Shown in pieces: positions 9,359 through 16,647 of a DNA stretch of 44,252 nt. The notes beneath the pieces were generated by a model, which had not been told where the DNA came from, searched no databases, and saw only the letters and a list, made by a program, of their open reading frames with translations. The translations under genes and the position numbers were made by a program. The stretch's first letter is position 1; each line of letters opens with the position of its first letter. The DNA is taken from the NCBI GenBank assembly GCA_019113165.1, contig DXHV01000054.1, positions 1 through 44,252 of the forward strand, given 5' to 3'. This DNA comes from Candidatus Desulfovibrio intestinipullorum. Lineage in GTDB: Bacteria; Desulfobacterota; Desulfovibrionia; Desulfovibrionales; Desulfovibrionaceae.

Positions 9359-9519
9359 AAAAAGCGTACATGGTTCCCGCAAAAATGTGCCAGGAACTCG
9401 GGTGCCGTGGCAGCGCAGGCACACAGTGCACTATCCGTCTGTTTTTCCCTGCAAAATGAAGCACAGTGACGTCATGCGCTGCGACAGAAAGGGCCTGGAG
9501 CACGTTTTTTTCAGGGCAC

Positions 9520-9555
9520 AAAAAAAGGCTCTGCACATCAGATGATCTGATGCAG
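9520..9555 (-). terminator. Rho-independent terminator of the small HTH gene
   Basis: On the minus strand CTGCATCAGAT and ATCTGATGTGCAG form a long stem with one bulge, then AGCC and a run of seven T. It lies about 45 bases after the stop at 9599, so it insulates this gene from the ptx promoter downstream. Confidence 0.75.
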
Positions 9556-9598
9556 AACCTCATGATCAACTTGTCTTTCTGTGGGACAGGGCAGCGTG

Positions 9599-9832
9599 TC
9601 AGTTCTTCGGATCCCGGAGGGTTTCTTCCTCATCAGGGGAGCTGATCAGGCTGGAAATGAGCGCAAGCCGTCTTGCCTCCTGTATGGCGGCCCAGGCTTC
9701 CCTGCTGGGCATGTTGCGCTGAGAGCGCCGCACGGTGTTGCGAGCAACACCCGTCATCCGTGCCACTGTCCTGATGCCGCAGCCTTCGTGCAACAGCGAC
9801 CAGATCTGATTGATCGCGAACTTGTCCAGCAT
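9599..9832 (-). CDS. Small helix-turn-helix protein
   Basis: ATG 9832 follows a strong AAAGGAGG ribosome binding site. The 77-aa product begins MLDKFAINQIWSLLHEG and contains GIRTVARMTGVARNTVRR, a compact helix-turn-helix like the N-terminus of IS21-type or resolvase-like DNA-binding proteins. Nothing follows but a short charged tail. It could be a stand-alone regulator or the relic of a larger transposase. Its own terminator follows. A related decayed copy lies inverted at 5312-5420, so the two bracket ptxABCD. Confidence 0.6.
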   Translation of the reverse strand: MLDKFAINQIWSLLHEGCGIRTVARMTGVARNTVRRSQRNMPSREAWAAIQEARRLALISSLISSPDEEETLRDPKN

Positions 9833-9982
9833 GCTGGCTCCTCCTTTGTCCTCTCCCTGTCCTGTCGGGGCAGGGCCAGGCAAATGGTCTGCTGCCCCCT
9901 GAACGCAGGCCGCGCCAGCCGGACAGGACGTCCCGGGAAGGAGGCCCGTTTTCCGCAGTGGCAGGCTTCGCGGTACACAGCC

Positions 9983-10198
9983 TCAGGCTGTGATGAGCTC
10001 ATTGTTCAGGTGAAGGGAATCTCTTGAGGATCCCCGGCCTGTCATCTGCCTGATCATCTGGCGCATCAGCTGCCTGCCGCAGGCCTCGTTCTCTTTGGCC
10101 TTCAGCGCTTTTTTCGCTCTCTTTTCCCTGCGATCGGGCAGGCCCTGAGCCTGCAGCAGATGCCTGCAGGCCCGGGCAGCGCGATCGGACGTGTTCTG
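9983..10198 (-). other. Open frame directly after ridA, possible small ORF
   Basis: Immediately after the ridA stop, and in the same frame, 71 sense codons follow before the next stop (9983-9985). The reading is rich in Lys, Arg and Glu (for example REKRAKKALKAKENEACGRQ) and ends HLNNELITA. No ATG or GTG with a ribosome binding site precedes it, so either it is not translated independently or it is a relic. I cannot name it. The rest of 9833-9982 shows only the leader of the HTH gene. Confidence 0.2.
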
Positions 10199-10585
10199 CT
10201 AGTTGCCGGCAGCGGCAGTGACTTCGATTTCCACCAGGGCGCCCTTGGGCAGGGCGGCCACGGCGACGCAGGAGCGGGCCGGATAGGGCTCGGTGAAGTA
10301 CTGGGCGTAGACGGCGTTCACCTTGGTAAAGTCGTCCATGTTGGTGATGTAGACGGTGGTGCGCAGCACGCTGTCGGGGCCAAGGCCGGCAGCCTTGAGC
10401 AGGGCCATGACGTTCTGGCAGCAGCGCTCGGCCTGGGCCTCGATGCCGCCCTCGACCAGGTTGCCGGTGGCAGGATCAATGGCGATCTGGCCGGAGCAGA
10501 AGAGAATGCCGTTATAGAAGGTGCCCTGGCTGTAGGGACCGATGGCTGCGGGGGCTGCGGTGGTGGAAAGAATGGCTTTGGACAT
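10199..10585 (-). CDS. ridA: RidA family enamine/imine deaminase
   Basis: RidA hydrolyses reactive enamine/imine intermediates such as 2-aminoacrylate released by PLP enzymes. It is cytosolic and trimeric. The 128-aa protein shows the family sequence: APAAIGPYSQG near the start, CSGQIAIDP, and the catalytic arginine in YPARSCVAVAALPKGALVEIE. ATG 10585 has AGGAG 7 bases upstream; the longer frame to 10720 has no family similarity. It is 345 bases downstream of lysC, separated by the lysC terminator, so it probably has its own promoter. Confidence 0.93.
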   Translation of the reverse strand: MSKAILSTTAAPAAIGPYSQGTFYNGILFCSGQIAIDPATGNLVEGGIEAQAERCCQNVMALLKAAGLGPDSVLRTTVYITNMDDFTKVNAVYAQYFTEPYPARSCVAVAALPKGALVEIEVTAAAGN

Positions 10586-10873
10586 GGGGTCGCTCCTGAA
10601 TGGATGGACAGCGATATCGGAAAAACGGTTTCCCGGGGAAAGAGTCCCGGGGAAGCGTTCGGGAGGCGTTTTTCCGATGGCGGTCCTGATGGGTTGCGAG
10701 GGGCACGGCCGAATGGTCATCGACTGGCTCTGTGGCCGGGCACGCCTTCAGCGTTATGCTCCAAGCCTCACATCTGCGCAAGCGGCAAATGGGCCCGGTT
10801 TCTGCAGGCTGCCTGCAAATACATGGCGCATTGCAGGCAGTTGCAGCGTGCGTTCAGAATGAAAAAAGGACGC
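10586..10873. other. Intergenic region between lysC and ridA
   Basis: Apart from the lysC terminator next to it, this stretch holds the ridA leader and no supported gene. A 10-base GTTTCCCGGG-type inverted repeat (around 10628-10655) could form a hairpin in the ridA leader. Nothing else stands out. Confidence 0.4.
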
Positions 10874-10907
10874 AAAAAAAGGCCCGCAGCCTGGCAGCCA
10901 CGAGCCC
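10874..10907 (-). terminator. Rho-independent terminator of lysC
   Basis: Minus-strand GGCTCG and CGGGCC pair (one G-U) around an inner TGGC-TGCCA hairpin, followed by seven T. It starts about 25 bases after the lysC stop. Confidence 0.7.
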
Positions 10908-10930
10908 GAAACGTTGTTGTCAGCAGAAGA

Positions 10931-12154
10931 CTAGTTGATGTCCCAGTCCAGTCCGAAGGTGTCGTGCAGGATGCGCACGGCCAGCTCCAGGTACTTTTCT
11001 TCGATCAGGATGGTGATCTTGATTTCGGAGGTGCTGATCATGAGGATGTTGATGCCTTCGCGGTTGAGGGCAGAGAAGGCCCGGGCAGCCACGCCGCTGT
11101 GGTTGCGCATGCCCACGCCGATGGCGGAAATCTTGGCCACGTTGATGTCGTGGGCCACTTCGGTGGCGCCGGTCTTCCTGGACACTTCGGCCATGAGTTC
11201 CAGGGTCTTCTTCAGTTCCTTGCGGGAAATGGTGAAGGTGATGTCCGTGTGGCCGTCCTGGCTCGTGTTCTGGACAATCATGTCCACCAGGATGCCGGCC
11301 TCGGACAGGGGACCGAAGATGGCTGCAGCAATGCCGGGTACGTCCGGCAGGCCGTGCAGGGTCACGCGGGCCTGATCCTTGTCAAAGGCAATGCCGGAAA
11401 CGAGAAGAGCTTCCATGGTTGAATCCTCCTGAGTCACAAGTGTACCCGGATCATCTGTAAAGGTTGAACGGACATGAACAGGCACTTTGTATTTCTTGGC
11501 AAATTCCACAGAGCGGATGTGCAGGACCTTGGCGCCCATGCTGGCCATTTCCAGCATTTCCTCGTAGGAGATCTTGTCGATCTTGCGGGCTGTGGAGCAG
11601 ATGTTGGGGTCCGTGGTATAGACGCCGTTCACGTCGGTATAGATTTCGCATTCACAGGAGCCGAGCACTGCGGCCAGGGCCACTGCAGACGTGTCCGAGC
11701 CGCCGCGACCCAGGGTTGTGATGCGGTTGTCTTCGGTGACGCCCTGGAAGCCGGCCACCACGAGCACATCGTAGGTCTCGAGGTGCTTCTTGAGCACATC
11801 GGCATCGATTTCGTGGATGCGGGCCGAACCAAAGGCATTGTCCGTGCGCACGGGAATCTGCCAGCCCAGCAACGAGCGGGCCTTGATGCCGGCATCCTTG
11901 AGCAGCATGGAGAACAGGGCAACGGAGATCTGCTCTCCTGTGGCAACCAGCACGTCGCATTCTGCGGGATCGGGAGTCGCCGACCATTCCTGGGCGAGAC
12001 CAAGCAGCTTGTTGGTGTCGCCGGCACGGGCAGACAGTACAGCCACAACCTTGTAGCCCTTTTCAAGGCCCTGGCGAACCTTGCCAAGAACCTTCTTCAT
12101 GCACTCAAGATTGGCTACGGATGTACCGCCAAACTTTTGAACAAGAACTTTCAT
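10931..12154 (-). CDS. lysC: Aspartate kinase
   Basis: This enzyme phosphorylates aspartate in the first step of lysine, threonine, methionine and diaminopimelate synthesis. The 407-aa chain has the kinase signature VQKFGGTSVAN at its start. The substrate loop AGFQGVTEDNRITTLGRGGSDTSAVALAA follows in the middle and holds the aspartate-binding GRGGSDT. Two ACT domains follow (about residues 265-340 and 345-407), including HSGVAARAFSAL. The length and motifs fit the monofunctional, feedback-regulated class. ATG 12154 gives the canonical N-terminus; the longer frame to 12265 adds unrelated residues. The ribosome binding site is weak. No lysine riboswitch was recognised upstream. Confidence 0.95.
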   Translation of the reverse strand: MKVLVQKFGGTSVANLECMKKVLGKVRQGLEKGYKVVAVLSARAGDTNKLLGLAQEWSATPDPAECDVLVATGEQISVALFSMLLKDAGIKARSLLGWQIPVRTDNAFGSARIHEIDADVLKKHLETYDVLVVAGFQGVTEDNRITTLGRGGSDTSAVALAAVLGSCECEIYTDVNGVYTTDPNICSTARKIDKISYEEMLEMASMGAKVLHIRSVEFAKKYKVPVHVRSTFTDDPGTLVTQEDSTMEALLVSGIAFDKDQARVTLHGLPDVPGIAAAIFGPLSEAGILVDMIVQNTSQDGHTDITFTISRKELKKTLELMAEVSRKTGATEVAHDINVAKISAIGVGMRNHSGVAARAFSALNREGINILMISTSEIKITILIEEKYLELAVRILHDTFGLDWDIN

Positions 12155-13010
12155 TAATTTTTCCGGCACCGGGCTCCTGTCCCTTGCGGGCAGGAGAGGG
12201 AGCGCCGCCTCCTTCAGGCTGAGTGAAATAGGAGTCCTGCAGTCCCTGGAACACGCATCCGGCAAATCCGCCCTCAGGGGAACAAGGCATCAGGAAAATC
12301 ATTCCCTGGTCTTCATTCCCGCTGCAGGCCGGCTCCACAGCCCGGGCATTCCCTTGAGGTGACAAGGGGCTGCACAAGGATCCCGCCTCTTCTCCGGGCC
12401 CTGTTCTTGCGGGAGGACTCAGGTCGGGAGGGATTGCGGCACGGCCGGATGGCTTTGAGAAGGAAGCGCAGGACAGGGCGGGGCCGCAGACGCGCAAGGC
12501 GGCAGGACCTCTTCCCATGGCGCAGGAAAAACTGTGCTTCCTTCTTGAAAAGGAGACCACCCCGCACACGTCACAGGGAGAAGGATCCTGAACAGGATCC
12601 TGTCTCCTGCCGGGGAGGCCAGGACACGAACACCCTGACACCCCGGGGACACACGCGGAGCGGCACGGGGCGGCTGAGCCCGAGGCTCTTGGAGGGACCG
12701 CCCAAAGGATGCAGCTTATGCCCAGGACCTATGCAAGAAACAGCCCCGAGCGGCAAAGCGCGTTCCTTTTCGCGCAAATGGGAAAAAATGTCAAAAAATT
12801 TGTCCTTTGTAACAAAGGGGAAAAAGGACAGTATCTGCATGAGGATAGAGACGGTTTCGTGACGAGTGCCAAACGGATGTCTGACATTTTTGGCAAAGTG
12901 GCTCTATCCGGGAGGTGCCTTGCCGCAGCACATCTGGTGACAGCTTCCGGCTTCTGCCGGGCTTCTTGCAGACAAGGCGGCAGGCTGTGCGGCCCTGGCA
13001 GCCGTCTGGC
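12155..13010. other. Long non-coding gap between tsaE and lysC
   Basis: About 850 bases hold no frame that resembles a protein. Seen in it are a perfect palindrome AGGATCCTG-AA-CAGGATCCT at 12582-12601, an AT-richer stretch at 12780-12850 with a small CCTTTGT/ACAAAGG hairpin, and a minus-strand TTGACA without a good -10. The lysC promoter is presumably here. I looked for lysine and SAM riboswitch cores and did not find them. Confidence 0.4.
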
Positions 13011-13517
13011 CTATCCTTGCAAGATGGGCAAGGCGGGCAAGGCGGCAAGAAGGCGCCCGGCATTGGGTCCCCGGGCCTCCAGGGTGACGCTGCGCGCTTC
13101 GTCGTCTCCCCCGGCAGCAGGAGCCAGGGCGAGCAGCAGGCAGTCGGACGGCTGGTCGGCCGGGGCCAGGTACTCGGACCATTCGCACACAAGGAGGGCG
13201 CCATTGTCCAGCACATCCCAGGCCTCGTCGGGCAGGCGGGAGCCGGGCCCGCAGCGGTAGAGGTCGCAGTGCACAAGGGCCGGCTCGGTCGGATAGAGAT
13301 TGAAGATGGTGAAGGAGGGGCTTGAGACCTCGGCCTCGCTGCCTCCTGGCAGATGGCGGACCAGGGCCCGGACAAGGCTCGTCTTGCCGGCGCCCAGGGG
13401 GCCCTGCAGGAGCAGGGAGCAGGGCGTCTCGAGGAGCGCTTCGGCCAGCTCCTGCCCGAAGGCGTCGGTGTCCTGCAGGGAGCGCAGGGTGCGGGTGATG
13501 CGTGCGTGGTCGTTCAT
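13011..13517 (-). CDS. tsaE: tRNA threonylcarbamoyladenosine biosynthesis ATPase TsaE
   Basis: TsaE is the small P-loop ATPase that works with TsaB and TsaD to make t6A37 in ANN-decoding tRNAs. The 168-aa protein has Walker A GPLGAGKTSL, the family motif VSSPSFTIFNLY, HCDLYR, and the C-terminal ICEWSEYL-type sequence (here VCEWSEYL). The start at ATG 13517 (MNDHARITRTL) fits the family; a longer frame to 13580 exists. The C-terminal Ala/Pro/Gly-rich 35 residues are longer than in the E. coli protein. It is read toward lysC. Confidence 0.93.
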   Translation of the reverse strand: MNDHARITRTLRSLQDTDAFGQELAEALLETPCSLLLQGPLGAGKTSLVRALVRHLPGGSEAEVSSPSFTIFNLYPTEPALVHCDLYRCGPGSRLPDEAWDVLDNGALLVCEWSEYLAPADQPSDCLLLALAPAAGGDDEARSVTLEARGPNAGRLLAALPALPILQG

Positions 13518-13738
13518 GACTTGTATGGGAAAAGGCTTGTGCCTTTTTTGATGAGGGGAACAGACAAACAGAAGGGACACGGGAACAGGGGGACAGAACT
13601 ATGCCCCCTGCAGGAAAAAGACAAGGGCTCCCCGGAAAGCACAGCCCGGGGCGCTGGGGGAGGCAGGCCTGCAGCGCGCAAAGGACGCAGGCCCGCCGGC
13701 CAGAGCCTGGCAGCAGGCAGCAGGCAGCAGCCCGAAAC

Positions 13739-13775
13739 AAAGGTGCCTGCCCCCGTACAGCGGGGACAGGCACCT
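13739..13775 (-). terminator. Rho-independent terminator of nrfHA
   Basis: AGGTGCCTG and CAGGCACCT, with an inner CCCCG/CGGGG stem and one mismatch, make a 14-bp hairpin with a 5-base loop. TTTGTTT follows on the minus strand. It starts about 70 bases past the nrfA stop. Confidence 0.75.
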
Positions 13776-13843
13776 TCAGGAGAGACTCCCCTGCCTGTTC
13801 AGCCGTTCAGCAGGCAGGGGAGGAGGGCATGACTGATTTTAGA

Positions 13844-15418
13844 CTACCTGGCAGCAACCTTTTCCTGTTCCTTCCAGACCTGGTCTGCAGGCGGCAGCAC
13901 GGGCAGGAGCTTGAGCCAGGGGTTGGTCTGCAGGTGGGCAGGATCCTGCTGCAGCTTTCTGCTGTGCTCCAGGATGGGCGGAACGATGGTCTTGATGTCG
14001 CCGGCCAGGGCAGGGCTGATGGCGTAGTTGGTGGCCTGTTCGGCCAGCTCCACAGCCTGCTGGCTGAACTCGTAGGAGGACATCAGGGTATCCAGGGTCT
14101 TGGTGGGGTTGTGGAAGCCCACGCTGTTTTCGGCAGAGACGTAGTCCCAGAAGATCTGGCCCTTGCGGACCAGGTCGCGGGCCTGAGCCATGAGCTTTTC
14201 GTACTCGGCGTTGAGGGCATCGGGATGACTGGCAATGTATTCATTGGCCAGACGCACGGCCTCGTGGGCACGCACGGACGCTTCCTGGGCCTTCAGCAGC
14301 TGGGCAAAGCTTCTGTTCTGGATGTAGAGGACGCGTTCACGCAGGAAGTCTGCGGTCTTGTCGGCATGGCACTGACGGCAGGCGCGCAGTTCGGGATCCT
14401 TGAGCGGAGAGGTCATCCAGTGGCTGGAGACCTTCTTGCCGTCCACGCGCTGGTAGGGCATATGGCAGTCGGCGCAGGAGACACCGGCAGCACCGTGGGG
14501 GCCATCGACAAAGGTCTCGTATTCGGGATGCTGCATCTTGATCATCTTCACGCCGGAAGCGGCATGGACCCAGTCGAAGAAGGGGGTCTGCTTGCCACTG
14601 GCATCCCTGGCGCCGTGTTCGGTGTAGTACTGGTAGATGTCCTCGGGTCCGAAGCCCTTGTCCCAGGGGAAGACGGGCCTGGCGGCAGGACCGTTGTCCT
14701 TGTGGGTGAAGTAGTATTCCACGTGGCACTGGGCACAGACCAGGGAGCGCTTTTCGTTCCTGGACAGGGTGTTCCAGTCCTTGCCGGAGCGCTTGAGCCA
14801 GTCCTTGAGGGGCTCGGAGTAGGGACGCAGTTCCATGGTCTTGGGATCATGGCAGTTGGCACAGCCGATGGTCTCGTCCTTCTCGTCGATGGCGTCCCTG
14901 GTGCGGAACAGGTTCACGTCCTTGGACCAGAAGCTGTCGCCGTATTCGGCAATCCAGGTCATCATCTTGGGGGTCTTGCAGTTCCAGCAGGTGGCCGGCA
15001 GACCGCCCTTTTCGGCATAGCGGTTGATGCGGTCGATTTCCAGGAAATCCTTGTTGGCGTAGGTATGGCCGCGGGCTTCGTTGTATTCGTACATGAAGGG
15101 GTAGCCCAGCCACAGGTTCTTCAGATAGGGCTGAGCGTGCTTCCAGCCCTTGGGCAGGGGATTGACGTTGTCGTTCTTGCGGAAGTTCACGGAGCCCTTG
15201 TACTCGGTCATGACTTCGCTTTCGTTGTTCTTCATGTAGGAAGCGTACTGAAGGGGGAAGTCCTTCTTGAAGTCGGAAATCCTGGTCGAATCTTCCTTGA
15301 TGGACGTGGAATAGACAGGGGCCTTCAGTTCCGTGCTGACATCATTGCAGCCGCCGACAAGGGTCAGGCTGAGTCCGAGTCCGAGCAGCACTGTGCTTTT
15401 GAATATCTTGCTAGTCAT
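13844..15418 (-). CDS. nrfA: Cytochrome c nitrite reductase catalytic subunit NrfA
   Basis: NrfA is the pentahaem enzyme that reduces nitrite to ammonium in the periplasm with six electrons from NrfH. The 524-aa chain has a lipoprotein-type signal (LVGGC). The catalytic haem site CWNCK, with lysine as the axial ligand, is followed by four CxxCH sites: CANCH, CAQCH, CADCH and CRQCH. The calcium-site and active-site region around YYFTHKDNG is also present. ATG 15418 lies inside the end of nrfH; a TTG two codons upstream is possible. AAGGA lies about 10 bases before the ATG. In a sulfate reducer the enzyme can serve respiration or detoxification of nitrite, which inhibits sulfite reductase. Confidence 0.97.
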   Translation of the reverse strand: MTSKIFKSTVLLGLGLSLTLVGGCNDVSTELKAPVYSTSIKEDSTRISDFKKDFPLQYASYMKNNESEVMTEYKGSVNFRKNDNVNPLPKGWKHAQPYLKNLWLGYPFMYEYNEARGHTYANKDFLEIDRINRYAEKGGLPATCWNCKTPKMMTWIAEYGDSFWSKDVNLFRTRDAIDEKDETIGCANCHDPKTMELRPYSEPLKDWLKRSGKDWNTLSRNEKRSLVCAQCHVEYYFTHKDNGPAARPVFPWDKGFGPEDIYQYYTEHGARDASGKQTPFFDWVHAASGVKMIKMQHPEYETFVDGPHGAAGVSCADCHMPYQRVDGKKVSSHWMTSPLKDPELRACRQCHADKTADFLRERVLYIQNRSFAQLLKAQEASVRAHEAVRLANEYIASHPDALNAEYEKLMAQARDLVRKGQIFWDYVSAENSVGFHNPTKTLDTLMSSYEFSQQAVELAEQATNYAISPALAGDIKTIVPPILEHSRKLQQDPAHLQTNPWLKLLPVLPPADQVWKEQEKVAAR

Positions 15419-15878
15419 ACGCAACCATCCTTGTACTTACGGGCTTGTGCCGCATGTGGGCCACATTACGATGGCAGTCAACGCAATAGGGCTTGACGTT
15501 CATGCTCGCCACGTCGACATTGGTCCTGGCGTGGCAGGCAATACAGTTTGCATTGACGACTTCCCTGGTCACGGAATTGGGGCCAAGGGGCAGGTCGGCT
15601 CCCTGGACATTGTAGACAACGTCGCGGATCGCTTCCTTTGCCTTGAAGGGAATTTTGGCCAGCAGGTTGTGCGGCGCATGACACTCGTTACAGGACAAGT
15701 CGGCATGCGTGGACAGCTTGTGTGTCACCCCTGCCTCGGTCATCAGGTGACATGTGGTACAAAACGGACGGGAATCGCTGACGGTCATTGCATAGGCTGC
15801 AATGGCGAAAATCACGAAGCCGCCGAGTAAACCACACAGGAAAATTTTGAGAAACGGGCTACTGCGTGGCTTTTCCAT
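15411..15878 (-). CDS. nrfH: Tetrahaem quinol dehydrogenase NrfH
   Basis: NrfH is the NapC/NirT-family membrane-anchored cytochrome that oxidises menaquinol and passes electrons to NrfA. The 155-aa protein has one N-terminal membrane helix (IFLCGLLGGFVIFAIAAYA) and four CxxCH haem sites: CTTCH, CNECH, CIACH and CVDCH. Nearby histidine and methionine residues (including CHLMTEAG) match the unusual axial ligation of the family. ATG 15878 has GGAGG about 9 bases upstream; a TTG at 15884 is the alternative. It overlaps nrfA by 8 bases, so the pair is translationally coupled. Confidence 0.96.
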   Translation of the reverse strand: MEKPRSSPFLKIFLCGLLGGFVIFAIAAYAMTVSDSRPFCTTCHLMTEAGVTHKLSTHADLSCNECHAPHNLLAKIPFKAKEAIRDVVYNVQGADLPLGPNSVTREVVNANCIACHARTNVDVASMNVKPYCVDCHRNVAHMRHKPVSTRMVAYD

Positions 15879-15973
15879 TAACAAGAACCTCCCTGGTTCT
15901 GCTTTCTCCTAAAATTCAGAACCCGAACAAAAGCCTCGGCATGATGTGCCAATTATGAAGACACTTTTCTCCC

Positions 15974-16035
15974 TGTATCAGACGGAAAACCGCCGTGGCA
16001 AGAAAAAATCTGCGGATTGTGTGACAGGGATCACA
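15974..16035 (-). promoter_or_regulatory. HcpR/CRP-type palindrome and promoter of nrfHA
   Basis: TGTGA (16020-16024), six bases, TCACA (16031-16035) is a perfect CRP/FNR-family palindrome. Extended, it reads GTGTGA-N6-TCACAA, close to the recalled HcpR motif TTGTGA-N6-TCACAA of Desulfovibrio. A minus-strand TTGCCA (16001-15996), 16 bases, GATACA (15979-15974) gives a plausible promoter. The palindrome centre then lies near -61 from the expected start, the usual class I activator position. Confidence 0.6.
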
Positions 16036-16557
16036 AACTGGCCACATTTTCTGTCAGGGCCCTGTGCAGGGAAGGCACAAGGACAGGGGAACAGGAGACG
16101 TTGCTCCCCTTTGGCCTTGTGTCTTTCGGACTGCCGGGGACAGACTCTGGTCACGGCAAGGGTGCTGTATTGCCGATGTTTCTGTATCGGTACGAACTCG
16201 GTCTGCCTGTGCCCAGGACCATGGAACGGGCAGGAGACGTGGCTGGGAGGACCCGGGACGGGAAGGCGGCAGTCCCCTTTCTTGTCAGTCAGGTGAAGGC
16301 GGTGTCTTTTGGGTGACACTGGGGCGCAAAAGGGGCCCTGTTGCGCTCTGGCAGGCTCTGCTCAGTGAGTTTCCCCCTGTCGTTGTCCTGCACGCACATC
16401 TTTTTGTTCTTTTTTTCGCAAAATAGAACAGACAGGTGACGGTTCTCTGGCAACTCTGCGACATTGAGAGTGCCCGGTCCACGGTCTGTTCGCGCCAAGA
16501 GACACGAAACCTGTGCCATGGGGCAGCCAGGCCCGCACAGGTCACAGGGAGGGCATG
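16036..16557. other. Intergenic region between nnr and nrfH
   Basis: No reading frame here resembles a protein on either strand. The short frames (up to about 120 codons) lack ribosome binding sites and give Arg/Gly/Pro-rich products. A short inverted repeat GTTCT...AGAAC surrounds an AT-rich spot near 16406-16432. Nothing else was identified. Confidence 0.4.
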
Positions 16558-16602
16558 AAAAAAGGCCCCCGGTCGTCCTCCTTGCGGACTTCGTGTGGGG
16601 CC
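16558..16602 (-). terminator. Rho-independent terminator of nnr
   Basis: Minus-strand GGCCCC (16602-16597) and GGGGCC (16569-16564) bracket an inner GTCC/GGAC hairpin, followed by six T. It lies about 45 bases past the nnr stop. Confidence 0.75.
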
Positions 16603-16647
16603 TCATGCGGAGGTTTTTGGTTGGGATGGGACAGCGGTCTTGAGAGC

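Noticed and set aside
12155..12640. Lysine or SAM riboswitch before lysC
   Set aside because: Conserved core sequences of either class were not found on the minus strand.
15930..15950. TTGGCACATCATGCC as a sigma-54 promoter of nrfHA
   Set aside because: The GG and GC elements are 10 bases apart instead of the required 12.
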